A DNA stretch of 64,000 bases, taken from NCBI RefSeq assembly GCF_000426525.1, contig NZ_AUFN01000010.1, positions 558,001 through 622,000 of the forward strand. The letters are read 5' to 3'. Every line of letters begins with the position of its first letter. The first letter of the stretch is position 1. Positions 34,338-42,114 of this stretch are shown in pieces. Under the pieces are notes generated by a model that saw nothing but the letters and a program-made list of their open reading frames with translations, was not told where the DNA came from and searched no databases. The stretch comes from Nocardioides alkalitolerans DSM 16699 (GTDB lineage: Bacteria > Actinomycetota > Actinomycetes > Propionibacteriales > Nocardioidaceae). Made by a program: the position numbers and the translations under genes.

Positions 34338-35530
34338 GACGCGCTCCTCGGGACGGCCAGCTCCCACTCGGTGCCGAACGATCCGGTGGCGACCTCGGCG
34401 GTACCGCCGAGGTCGGCGAGACGCCCGCGGATGGAGCCCGAGACCCCGAGGCGGCCGTCGGCCTCGGCGGTCTCGAGGCGCCCGGCCGGGATGCCCGGGC
34501 CCTCGTCGCGGACGCTGACGACGACCTGGTCGCCGAGGTCCTCCAGCAGCACCCAGGCCGGGGCGGCGTCGCCGACGTGGGTGGCGACGTTGTCGAGGCA
34601 CGCCCCCGCCGCGGCGACGAGCTCCGCGACCGTGTGCGCGGGCAGCAGCACCGGCGTACCGGGGGTGACGACGGCGACCCTCGGACGGTCGCGGTGGCCG
34701 AGGGCCTCGACCGCCCCGGCGAGGTCCGCCGTCGCGTCGTCGGCGGACTCGGGGCCGAGGGTGTCCTGCTGGCGGATGAGCGCCCGCAGCGCGGCCTCCT
34801 GCTCGCCGGCGAGGCGGGCCAGGTCGACGCCCGTGCCCCCGAGCTCGGCACCGCGGCGCTGGGTGAGCGCCAGCACCTGGAGCACGCCGTCGTGCACGGC
34901 CCGCGCGAGCCGGGCGCGCTCGGCCGCGGCCGCGGCCTCCCGCTCGGCGGCGTCGCGCTCGGCGGCCATGCGCTGCAGCGACTCGCAGAGGTAGCCCACG
35001 ATCGGGGCCCCGATGACGATGAGGAACAGGTGGCCGTAGTTGGTCTGGTTGAGCTCCGAGCGGACGGCGACGTCGGCGACGACCAGCACGGCGGCGGCCA
35101 CGAGACCACCGCGCCAGCGCCAGTGCACCGACCAGGCGAGCAGGGCGCCCATGATCCAGAAGCCCGGGATCGTCGCGCGCATCTCGTCGCCCTTGATCGG
35201 CAGGCTGACCAGCAGCACCGCCGCGGTGAGGGCGAGGTCGACGACGAGCAGCCAGGCCCGGCGGCGGCGGGGCTCGGCGTACGCCCAGACGGCGAAACCC
35301 GTCCAGGCGACCATGACCGCGAGCACCGCCCACATGGCGCCCTGGTGGTCGGCGTTGTCGCGCCGTACGACGTTGAGGGCGACCGCGTTGACCAGCAGCA
35401 CCACCCGCAGCACGGCGAGCGCACGGAACATCCGGTCCTCGACCGCCACCGCGGCGGCGTCGCGCCAGCTCGGCGGGAGGAGGCGCAGCGTCACCCGGTC
35501 ACGCCGCGCGACCGCGCCCGTGGGGCTCAC
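34334..35530 (-). CDS. MacS-type sensor histidine kinase
   Basis: 398-residue sensor kinase. Five or six membrane helices fill about residues 38-180. A charged linker follows, then a degenerate HisKA_3-type H-box ARAVHDGVLQVLALTQRR (His near residue 216). The HATPase domain shows the N box as CLDNVATHVG and the G1 box as VRDEGPGIPAG. It resembles the MacS kinase family of actinobacteria, which normally pairs with a LuxR-type regulator. No response regulator is adjacent here; its neighbours are plsC and a flavin reductase, both overlapping by GTGA. Confidence 0.85.
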   Translation of the reverse strand: MSPTGAVARRDRVTLRLLPPSWRDAAAVAVEDRMFRALAVLRVVLLVNAVALNVVRRDNADHQGAMWAVLAVMVAWTGFAVWAYAEPRRRRAWLLVVDLALTAAVLLVSLPIKGDEMRATIPGFWIMGALLAWSVHWRWRGGLVAAAVLVVADVAVRSELNQTNYGHLFLIVIGAPIVGYLCESLQRMAAERDAAEREAAAAAERARLARAVHDGVLQVLALTQRRGAELGGTGVDLARLAGEQEAALRALIRQQDTLGPESADDATADLAGAVEALGHRDRPRVAVVTPGTPVLLPAHTVAELVAAAGACLDNVATHVGDAAPAWVLLEDLGDQVVVSVRDEGPGIPAGRLETAEADGRLGVSGSIRGRLADLGGTAEVATGSFGTEWELAVPRSAS

Positions 35531-36267
35531 GAGGCCTTGCGTCCCTCGGATCCCTCGCCGTCACGCTCGGCCCGCTCCGCGCGCTCGGCCTGCTTGGCGT
35601 CGGCCTTGGCGCGCGACGCGTAGACGTCGACGTACTCCTGGCCGGAGAGCTGCATGATCGCGTACATGATCTCGTCGGTGACCGACCGCAGGATGTAGCG
35701 GTCGCCCGCGAGGCCCTCGTAGCGGGAGAAGTCCAGCGGCGTGCCGAACCGGACGACCGGCCGCGTGACCTTGCCGAACTTCTTGCCCGGAGGGGCGACC
35801 TCGTCGGTGCCGATGACCGCGACGGGGATGACGGGCATCCCGGTCTCCAGCGCGAGGCGGGCGACGCCGGTCTTGCCGCGGTAGAGCTTGCCATCGTGGG
35901 AGCGCGTGCCCTCGGGGAAGATCCCGAACAGCTCGCCGCGCTCGAGCACGGCCTTGGCCGACAGGAGCGCGCCCTCGGCGGCGCTGGCGCCCGAGCGGTC
36001 GATGGGGATCTGGCCGGAGCCGGTGAAGAACGACTTCTGCATCCAGCCCTTGAAGCCGGTGCCGGTGAAGTACTCCGCCTTCGCCACGTAGCTCACGCGG
36101 CGCGGCAGCACGAGCGGCATGAAGAGCCAGTCGGCGTACGAGAGGTGGTTGCTCGCGAGGATCGCGGGGCCGTCGGACGGCACGTTCTCGATGCCGTCGC
36201 ACCGGGGCCGGAAGACGAGCCGGATCACGGGGCCGAGGGCCACCAGCTTCAGGAACCAGTAGAACAC
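35527..36267 (-). CDS. plsC: 1-acyl-sn-glycerol-3-phosphate acyltransferase (PlsC family)
   Basis: 246-residue lysophosphatidic acid acyltransferase-like protein, acting at the membrane in phospholipid synthesis. Motifs in order are NHLSYADW (NHxxxxD catalytic pair), SGQIPIDRSG, GIFPEGTRSHDG (FPEGTRS) and VIPVAVIGTDE. The C-terminus is a highly charged Lys/Glu/Arg tail. GTG 36267 gives VFYWFLK as N-terminus with AAGGAG about 10 bases upstream; GTG 36276 is an alternative but places that site almost on the start codon. It is the first gene of the plsC-macS-flavin reductase operon, divergent from the esterase. Confidence 0.88.
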   Translation of the reverse strand: MFYWFLKLVALGPVIRLVFRPRCDGIENVPSDGPAILASNHLSYADWLFMPLVLPRRVSYVAKAEYFTGTGFKGWMQKSFFTGSGQIPIDRSGASAAEGALLSAKAVLERGELFGIFPEGTRSHDGKLYRGKTGVARLALETGMPVIPVAVIGTDEVAPPGKKFGKVTRPVVRFGTPLDFSRYEGLAGDRYILRSVTDEIMYAIMQLSGQEYVDVYASRAKADAKQAERAERAERDGEGSEGRKAS

Positions 36268-36395
36268 CGGCGCCACTCTCCTTCGACCTAGTCCACCGGG
36301 CCGTCCGGGGGCCTCGTCGAGAGCCGCCCGGACCACGCGTCCCGCCTGTCCTCGTCGAACCCTAGACCCTGCTCCCCGTGGTGCAGAATGCCGCC

Positions 36396-37160
36396 ATGAC
36401 GGTGAACCCGCACGCGCAGCCCCTCTCCGTGGCGCCCCGGCCGGAGCTGACCGGCGGTCGACGGATCGGCGTCCTGCTCAGCCACGGCTTCACCGGCTCC
36501 CCCGCCTCGATGCGACCGTGGGGCGAGTCGCTCGCCGAGCGCGGGTACGGCGTCGAGGTGCCGCGCCTCCCGGGCCACGGCACCTCCTGGCAGGAGATGA
36601 ACGCGACCGGCTGGGCGGACTGGTACGGCCACCTCGACCGCACCCTCACGACGCTCGCCGCGGAGTGCGACACGGTCGTGCTCGCCGGCCTCTCGATGGG
36701 CGGTGGGCTCGTGCTCTCGCTCGCCGCCCACCACCCCGACCTCGTCAGCGGCGTGGTGCTCGTCAACCCGGCTGTCACGAGCGCCAACAAGCAGCTGCTC
36801 GCCGTGCCCGTGCTGCGCCGCCTCACGCCGTCGATCGCCGCCATCGGCGGCGACATCAAGAAGCAGGGCGTGACCGAGTACGCCTACGACCGCACCCCGC
36901 TGCACGCCCTCGCCTCGATGATGAAGGGCTGGAAGCAGGTGCGCGGCGAGCTCGACCGCGTGACCGCGCCCGTGCTGCTGTTCCGCTCCGAGACCGACCA
37001 CGTCGTCGACCCCACGTCGGGCGCCTACCTGCAGGCCCACGTCGCCGGCGAGGTCACCGAGCGCCTGCTCACGAACAGCTTCCACGTCGCGACGCTCGAC
37101 CACGACGCCCCGGCGATCTTCGAGGAGTCGGCCGCGTTCGTCGCGCGCGTGACGGCCTGA
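36396..37160 (+). CDS. Alpha/beta hydrolase (carboxylesterase, Est30-like)
   Basis: 254-residue cytoplasmic alpha/beta hydrolase. The oxyanion region is LLSHGFTGSP, the nucleophile elbow GLSMGGG (Ser near residue 98), the acid Asp in SETDHVVDP and the catalytic His in NSFHVATLDHD. The pattern resembles the monoacylglycerol lipase/Est30 carboxylesterase group. Substrate unknown. The ATG at 36396 matches the family start; the preceding six codons of the open frame add nothing recognisable. It is divergent from plsC, and both enzymes may be in lipid metabolism. Confidence 0.88.
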   Translation: MTVNPHAQPLSVAPRPELTGGRRIGVLLSHGFTGSPASMRPWGESLAERGYGVEVPRLPGHGTSWQEMNATGWADWYGHLDRTLTTLAAECDTVVLAGLSMGGGLVLSLAAHHPDLVSGVVLVNPAVTSANKQLLAVPVLRRLTPSIAAIGGDIKKQGVTEYAYDRTPLHALASMMKGWKQVRGELDRVTAPVLLFRSETDHVVDPTSGAYLQAHVAGEVTERLLTNSFHVATLDHDAPAIFEESAAFVARVTA

Positions 37161-37252
37161 TCCGTCCGCCCATCCCGACCGCACCCGCGCGAGGTTGGGA
37201 TACGCCCCGTCGAGGGGACGCGCGATCACCGGGGAGGGCCTACGATCGAGGG

Positions 37253-37846
37253 GTGAACCGGCCCAGCGAGGACGAGGCGGCCTGGCGCGCGATCGTCGAC
37301 AACTACGGGGCGCGCGCCGAGCTCGACGACGACGTCCCGGGGCAGGCGCCCGCCGACCGCGCGGACACCTCCACGACCCCGCAGGGCGCCGCGCACGACG
37401 TGCCTCGCGGCCCGGCCGCTCCCCGCGGTGACGCCGAGCGTGACGACCCCGCCGGCGGCGAGCCCGACACCGCGGCGCCGACCGACCGGGCGGACCGGGC
37501 GGACCCCGTGGACGAGGCCGACGACCCGTTCCCGTCCGAGGACCTGGCCGAGCCCGCGGTCGACCTCGACGCCCGACGGGCCGCCGCGGAGCAGGCCGAG
37601 CTGTCGGAGCGCTTCGTGCCCCCGACCCCGCCCCCGCTGGGGTACGTCGCGCCGCCGCGCCTCGCCGCCTGGATCGGGGTCCTCGGTGTGCCCATGCTGC
37701 TCATCGGCCTGCTGGTCTTCGGCGCCCCGCCCCCGAGCTGGCTGACCGCCCTGATGGTGGTCTGGTTCCTCGGCGGCTTCAGCTACCTGGTGGCGTCGAT
37801 GCCGACCCAGCGGTCCGACCCGGGCGACGACGGCGCCCGTCTCTGA
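37253..37846 (+). CDS. Membrane protein with acidic N-terminal tail, unknown function
   Basis: 197-residue protein. A long Asp/Glu/Ala/Pro-rich, probably disordered, cytoplasmic region (about residues 1-135) is followed by two membrane helices, about 143-160 (AAWIGVLGVPMLLIGLLVF) and 164-184 (WLTALMVVWFLGGFSYLV). No known domain. A TACGAT box (37241-37246) ends six bases before the GTG, so the message is probably leaderless. It converges on the ROK kinase gene with a 16-bp gap. Confidence 0.75.
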   Translation: MNRPSEDEAAWRAIVDNYGARAELDDDVPGQAPADRADTSTTPQGAAHDVPRGPAAPRGDAERDDPAGGEPDTAAPTDRADRADPVDEADDPFPSEDLAEPAVDLDARRAAAEQAELSERFVPPTPPPLGYVAPPRLAAWIGVLGVPMLLIGLLVFGAPPPSWLTALMVVWFLGGFSYLVASMPTQRSDPGDDGARL

Positions 37847-37862
37847 CGCAGCGGGATCCGGG

Positions 37863-38888
37863 TCAGCGCACGTCGAGCGCGGACCGCACCATCGCGGCGG
37901 CCCCGACGATCGCGGCCTCCGGGCCGAGCACGGCCCGCCGCACCGGCGGGAGCCGACGGTGGGCCGCACCCACGAGCGAGCGTGACAGCGCTGCTCGGGC
38001 CGGCTCCAGGAGGCGGTCGCCGGCGGCGCTGACGCCCCCGCCGACGACGATCACGTCCGGGTCGAGGGCCGCCGTCACGTTGGCGAGGCCGACCCCCAGC
38101 CAGTCACCGATGGCGGCGAAGGCCTGGAGCGCGACGAGGTCGTCGGCCTCGGCCGCCGCCGTCACCATCGGGCCCGTCAGGCGCTCGGGCACACCGCCGC
38201 ACCAGTCGTCGAGCACGGTCGCCTCGCGTCCGACCCGGGCCCGGGCGAACGCGACGAGGGCGTTGCCGCTCGCGTACTGCTCCCAGCACCCCCGCCCCCC
38301 GCACTCGCAGGGCTCGCCGTTCGGCACCACCTGCTGGTGGCCGAGCTCGCCCGCCATGCCGTTGAGGCCCCGCAGCAGCCGACCGGCGCCCTCCGGCCCG
38401 CCGCCGAGCACGATCGCGCTGCCGATGCCCGTGCCGACGGTGACGACGACCGCCGTGCCCGCGCCCTGGGCGGCCCCATGCCGGAACTCGGCCCAGGCGG
38501 CCGCGTTGGCGTCGTTGTCGAGCACGACCGGGACGCCCCACCGGTCAGCGAAGCGGCGTCGGACGGCCTCCCCGCGCCAGGGCAGGTGCGGCGCGAACAT
38601 CACGCGCTCGCGGCCCGCGTCGACGAACCCGGCGGCGGCGACGCCCACCCCGGCGACGGCGCCCGCGCGACCCACGTCGTCGGCGGCCCCCACGGCCTCC
38701 TCGACGGCCTCGTCGACCGCGGCCTCCAGCAGCTGCACCGAGCCGTCCCGCGCGGGCGTGGGGCGGACCGCGGTGGCGAGCACCGTGCCGTCGGGAGCCA
38801 CGACGCCCGCGAGGATCTTCGTGCCGCCGACGTCGACGCCGACGACCGCGCCGGCGGACACGTCCGGGCCCGGACCGGGGTCGGTCAC
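37863..38888 (-). CDS. ROK family sugar kinase
   Basis: 341-residue ROK protein. The N-terminal phosphate loop is VGVDVGGTKILAGVV, the catalytic segment LDNDANAAAWAEFRHG with the base Asp, then GTGIGSAIVLGG, and the ROK zinc motif GELGHQQV followed by CECGGRGCWEQYASG. There is no DNA-binding domain, so it is a kinase (probably glucose or another hexose) rather than a repressor. The GTG at 38888 overlaps the stop of the neighbouring ROK gene (GTGA); the two are tandem paralogues at the end of a five-gene operon. Confidence 0.9.
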   Translation of the reverse strand: MTDPGPGPDVSAGAVVGVDVGGTKILAGVVAPDGTVLATAVRPTPARDGSVQLLEAAVDEAVEEAVGAADDVGRAGAVAGVGVAAAGFVDAGRERVMFAPHLPWRGEAVRRRFADRWGVPVVLDNDANAAAWAEFRHGAAQGAGTAVVVTVGTGIGSAIVLGGGPEGAGRLLRGLNGMAGELGHQQVVPNGEPCECGGRGCWEQYASGNALVAFARARVGREATVLDDWCGGVPERLTGPMVTAAAEADDLVALQAFAAIGDWLGVGLANVTAALDPDVIVVGGGVSAAGDRLLEPARAALSRSLVGAAHRRLPPVRRAVLGPEAAIVGAAAMVRSALDVR

Positions 38889-39832
38889 CGTCGTGCCAGG
38901 TCGGCGGCGCCGATCATCCCGGCGTCGTTGCCCAGCTCGGCCCCGCGGATGTCGGGCATCGGACGGAACCCGCGCCCGGTGAGCGCGTGGGAGAACGTCT
39001 CGCGCAGCGGGTCGAGCAGCAGGTCGCCGGCGGCCGAGACGCCTCCGCCGACCACCACCAGACCGGGGTCGAGGACAGCGACGAGGGAGGCGATGCCCTC
39101 CCCCAGCCAGCGGCCGAGCTCGGCGAGCTGCTCCCGGGCGAAGCGGTCGCCCTCGGCGGCGAGCTCGGTGACGAGCGGGCCCGTGATCGCGTCGGGGTCC
39201 CCGCCCGCGCGGTCGAGGACCGGGCGGGCGATGAGCGAGCCGGCGGCCGCCTCCTCGCGCACGTTGCGCACGAGCGCGGAGCCGCTGGCGTACGGCTCCC
39301 AGCAGCCGCGGTTGCCGCAGCCGCACAGGCGGCCCTGGTGCACCATCCGGATGTGGCCGATCTCGCCGGCGACGCCGAACGCGCCGCGGCGCAGCTCACC
39401 GCCGGCGACGATGCCGCCGCCGACCCCGGTGCCGACGCTCACGAGCAGCATGTCGTCGGAGTCGAGGTCGCGGCCCGCGCCGTACACGAACTCGCCCCAG
39501 GCCGCCGCGTTGCCGTCGTTCTCGATGACGACGGGGAGGCCGAGGCGCCCGCCGAGGTCGGTGCCGAGGGGCTCGTTGCGCCACGCGATGTTGGGCGCGA
39601 AGAGCACGGTCGAGCGGGCGGCGTCGATGAAGCCGGCCGCGCCGACGCCCACGGCGGCGACGTCGTGGTCGGCGGAGAGCCGGGTGACGATCTCGACCAC
39701 GGCGGTCTCGATCGCCTCGGCGTCCGAGGCGGGCGACTCGACGCGGTGCCGGGCGAGGACCACCCCGTCGGCGTCGACGACGCCGCCGGCGATCTTCGTT
39801 CCACCGATGTCGATGCCGATCGACAGCGTCAT
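38885..39832 (-). CDS. glk: ROK family glucokinase
   Basis: 315-residue glucokinase-like ROK protein, phosphorylating glucose with ATP (or polyphosphate in some actinobacteria). Landmarks are IGIDIGGTKIAGGVV, IENDGNAAAWGEFVYG, VGTGVGGGIV, GEIGHIRM and CGCGNRGCWEPYASG. Its length matches actinobacterial Glk. The ATG at 39832 overlaps the DUF5304 stop (ATGA). It is the better Glk match of the two tandem ROK genes. Confidence 0.9.
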   Translation of the reverse strand: MTLSIGIDIGGTKIAGGVVDADGVVLARHRVESPASDAEAIETAVVEIVTRLSADHDVAAVGVGAAGFIDAARSTVLFAPNIAWRNEPLGTDLGGRLGLPVVIENDGNAAAWGEFVYGAGRDLDSDDMLLVSVGTGVGGGIVAGGELRRGAFGVAGEIGHIRMVHQGRLCGCGNRGCWEPYASGSALVRNVREEAAAGSLIARPVLDRAGGDPDAITGPLVTELAAEGDRFAREQLAELGRWLGEGIASLVAVLDPGLVVVGGGVSAAGDLLLDPLRETFSHALTGRGFRPMPDIRGAELGNDAGMIGAADLARR

Positions 39833-40293
39833 GAGGGGCTCCCGGGTCGGTCGAGGGGTGAGGCTGGGTCGGTGTCGGGCCCGTCGGGCCGGTCGGTGCG
39901 GGGCGGCTCGTCGTCGTCGAGGTCGAGGTCGACGTGCTCGACTCCGGACGAGCGGGGCGGCGCGGGGTCGGCCGTCACCGCGGCGAGGATCCCGGCGGCC
40001 GCCTGGAGGAGCGACGAGCCGGCCGCGGCCAGGTGGGCGCGCACCTCGGGGGTGGTCTGACGCAGCAGGTGGACGCCGCGGCAGACCGGGCAGTACGTGC
40101 ACTCGGCCGCGCCGGTCGCGAGGTGGTCGTGCAGGGCCTCCCGGTCGACGTGGGGCGCCGAGGCCGCGTCGGCGAGGTCGCCCAGCCCGTGGTCGCGCGC
40201 CCAGCCGCCCAGCGCACCGAGCAGCTTGGCGGCCTCCTCACCGACACCTCCGACGTCGTCGGGGCGGGCGGCGTCCTCGTCGGGACCCGTCAC
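39829..40293 (-). CDS. DUF5304-like small protein
   Basis: 154-residue soluble protein of an actinobacterial family often annotated DUF5304. A helical N-terminal part (about residues 15-60) leads into CTYCPVCRGVHLLRQTTPEVRAHL, a CxxCxxC zinc-like knuckle, then an Ala-rich helix (about 95-110). The tail is Asp/Pro-rich and acidic. Function unknown. Both ends overlap neighbours: GTG at 40293 with the ArsA stop, and TGA with the glk start. Overlap on both sides means coupled translation with the ATPase and kinase. Confidence 0.78.
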   Translation of the reverse strand: MTGPDEDAARPDDVGGVGEEAAKLLGALGGWARDHGLGDLADAASAPHVDREALHDHLATGAAECTYCPVCRGVHLLRQTTPEVRAHLAAAGSSLLQAAAGILAAVTADPAPPRSSGVEHVDLDLDDDEPPRTDRPDGPDTDPASPLDRPGSPS

Positions 40294-41516
40294 GTGACCT
40301 TCTCCTCGAATCGCACCTGCAGACGACCCCCCTCGATCCGGGCACCCGCGATGCGGTGGCGCGCCAGGCCGGTCGGGAGGGTCAGGAGGCGACGATACGA
40401 CCCCACGGTCACCACGAGCTCGTCGCCGTTGCGGGCGAGACCCACGTCGCGGCGCTCGACGAGCGGCAGCACGAGGGAGACGGTCGCGGTCGCCGGACCG
40501 TCCCCGCCGGTCTCGCCCATCTGCACCGAGTAGGGACCGGTGCCCGTCGGCGGCGCGAGCGGGTCGTCGTCGCCGTACACGTCGGCCGCCAGGTCGGCGA
40601 GCGCGGACGCACCGACGGGCTCGGCGGCGCGGTAGACGGAGCGCCACAGCGGGAGGCCGGCGAAGGAGGCCTCGACCTCGGCGAGCACCGCGGCCTGCGC
40701 CTGGGTCCAGGCCGTGCGCCAGGCGTCGGCGCCGCCGGTCGGGAAGATCCGGTTCGCGACGACGCCGTCGACGCGGTAGCCGAACAGCGAGAGGGTCGTC
40801 CACGACCGGCGGGCCTCGGCGAGCACGACCTTCTCGGGCGTGAGCACGATCCGCACCGACGCCTGCGGCCCGGTCAGCAGGGCGCGCACCTCGTCGAGCT
40901 CACGGTGCAGCCGCTCGAGGGCGTCGAAGACCGTCTCGGTCGGCAGGGGCACACCGGCGGCCCGGGTCAGCACCGGCTTCAGCGCCCGCATCACCTTGCG
41001 CTGCGTCGGGAAGATGCGCTGCATGTACCAGCCCAGCGCCTCCGGCAGGGCCAGCAGGCGCAGGGTCTCGGCCGTCGGCGCGCAGTCGACGACGATCGTG
41101 TCCCACTCCCCCGACCGGGCGTGCAGGCGCAGCTCGAGGAGGGCGAGCACCTCCTCGGCGCCGGGGAGGACCGTCAGCTCCTCCGCCGCCACCCGGTCGA
41201 CGCCGACGACGTCGAGCAGCGAGAGCAGGTAGCGCTGGATCTCCGCCCAGGACTGCTCGAACCGCAGCTGGGCGTCGACCTGCTGCACGTGGAGGTCGGG
41301 GGCGACCTCGGTGGGGTCGGGGCCGACCGGCACGCCGTACGCGTCGGCGAGCGAGTGGGCCGCGTCGGTCGAGAGCACCAGGGTGCGCGCGCCCCGCGCG
41401 GCGGCCAGGGCCGCCGTACCCGCGGCGAGCGTCGACTTGCCGACGCCGCCCTTGCCGGTGAGGAGCAGAATCCGGGGCGTCCCCCGCGAGCCCGGGGGCC
41501 CGGGGGTCTCAGCCAA
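40290..41516 (-). CDS. ArsA/GET3-family ATPase
   Basis: 408-residue single-domain ArsA-type ATPase. The deviant Walker A is LTGKGGVGKSTLA (about residues 19-31), the A-loop/switch I segment LSTDAAHSLADAYG, and switch II VVDCAPTAETLRLLALPE. The C-terminal 90 residues form a beta-rich ArsA_HSP20-like domain (VSLVLPLVERRDVGLARNGDELVVTVG). No arsenic-resistance genes are nearby, so a GET3-like or regulatory role is possible. The start is TTG 41516, overlapping the SRPBCC gene by eight bases; no ATG or GTG gives a suitable N-terminus. Confidence 0.85.
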   Translation of the reverse strand: MAETPGPPGSRGTPRILLLTGKGGVGKSTLAAGTAALAAARGARTLVLSTDAAHSLADAYGVPVGPDPTEVAPDLHVQQVDAQLRFEQSWAEIQRYLLSLLDVVGVDRVAAEELTVLPGAEEVLALLELRLHARSGEWDTIVVDCAPTAETLRLLALPEALGWYMQRIFPTQRKVMRALKPVLTRAAGVPLPTETVFDALERLHRELDEVRALLTGPQASVRIVLTPEKVVLAEARRSWTTLSLFGYRVDGVVANRIFPTGGADAWRTAWTQAQAAVLAEVEASFAGLPLWRSVYRAAEPVGASALADLAADVYGDDDPLAPPTGTGPYSVQMGETGGDGPATATVSLVLPLVERRDVGLARNGDELVVTVGSYRRLLTLPTGLARHRIAGARIEGGRLQVRFEEKVT

Positions 41517-41952
41517 GAGCCTCGACGCGCTTCTTCAGCCCGTTGAGGGCCGTGTCGATGAGGATCTTCTCGCCCTTGCGGCGCAGCAGGCCGATCAGCG
41601 GGATGGAGACCTCGAGCGAGAGCCGGTAGGTCACCTCGGTGCCGCCGGCGCCCAGGTCGCGCAGCGTGTAGGCGCCGTCGAGGGCGCGCAGCATGCCGCC
41701 GCGCACCAGCGTCCAGGTGACCTCGCGGTCGGCGTCCCACACGTAGGAGAGCGTGTAGTCGTCCTTGATGGGGCCGACGTCGAGCACGAAGCGCACCTGC
41801 TCGGCGCGGGCGCCCGCGGCGCCGTCGGCGACGACCTCGACGGTCTTCATGCCGGTGGCCCACTCGGGGTAGGCGGGGAAGTCGGCGATGACGGCCATCA
41901 CCGTCGCCGGGGGTGCGTCGATCACGATCGTCGACGAGGTCTGCTCTGCCAC
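41509..41952 (-). CDS. SRPBCC family protein (polyketide cyclase/START-like)
   Basis: 147-residue START-like (SRPBCC) protein, a small ligand-binding fold. Family features are the opening AEQTSSTIVIDAPPATVMAVIADFPAYPEW, the central VRFVLDVGPIKDDYTLSYVW and the long C-terminal helix LLRRKGEKILIDTALNGLKKRVEAL. The GTG at 41952 has GGAGGG six bases upstream. It is the first gene of the operon SRPBCC-arsA-DUF5304-glk-ROK. The ligand is unknown, though lipid or aromatic molecules are usual, and a fatty acyl-CoA ligase gene lies divergently upstream. Confidence 0.85.
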   Translation of the reverse strand: MAEQTSSTIVIDAPPATVMAVIADFPAYPEWATGMKTVEVVADGAAGARAEQVRFVLDVGPIKDDYTLSYVWDADREVTWTLVRGGMLRALDGAYTLRDLGAGGTEVTYRLSLEVSIPLIGLLRRKGEKILIDTALNGLKKRVEALG

Positions 41953-42114
41953 CCGGGTCCCTCCGAAGGCCTGTCGTTGGTGATGCGACGCCCGGCGCGG
42001 ACGACCTGGTGGGTCACCCGCGAGCGCCCGGCGAGCGTACCGGACACCCGACCCGGCACCGCCCAGCGGTAACCTGCCCCGGGCAGCACCGCCCCCACCG
42101 GATGAGGAGCCCCA

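Noticed and set aside
37863..39832. ROK proteins as sugar-responsive repressors
   Set aside because: Neither protein has an N-terminal helix-turn-helix; both begin directly with the ATP-binding loop.
40290..41516. Arsenic resistance locus
   Set aside because: ArsA-like ATPase only; no ArsB, ArsC, ArsR or Acr3 gene nearby.
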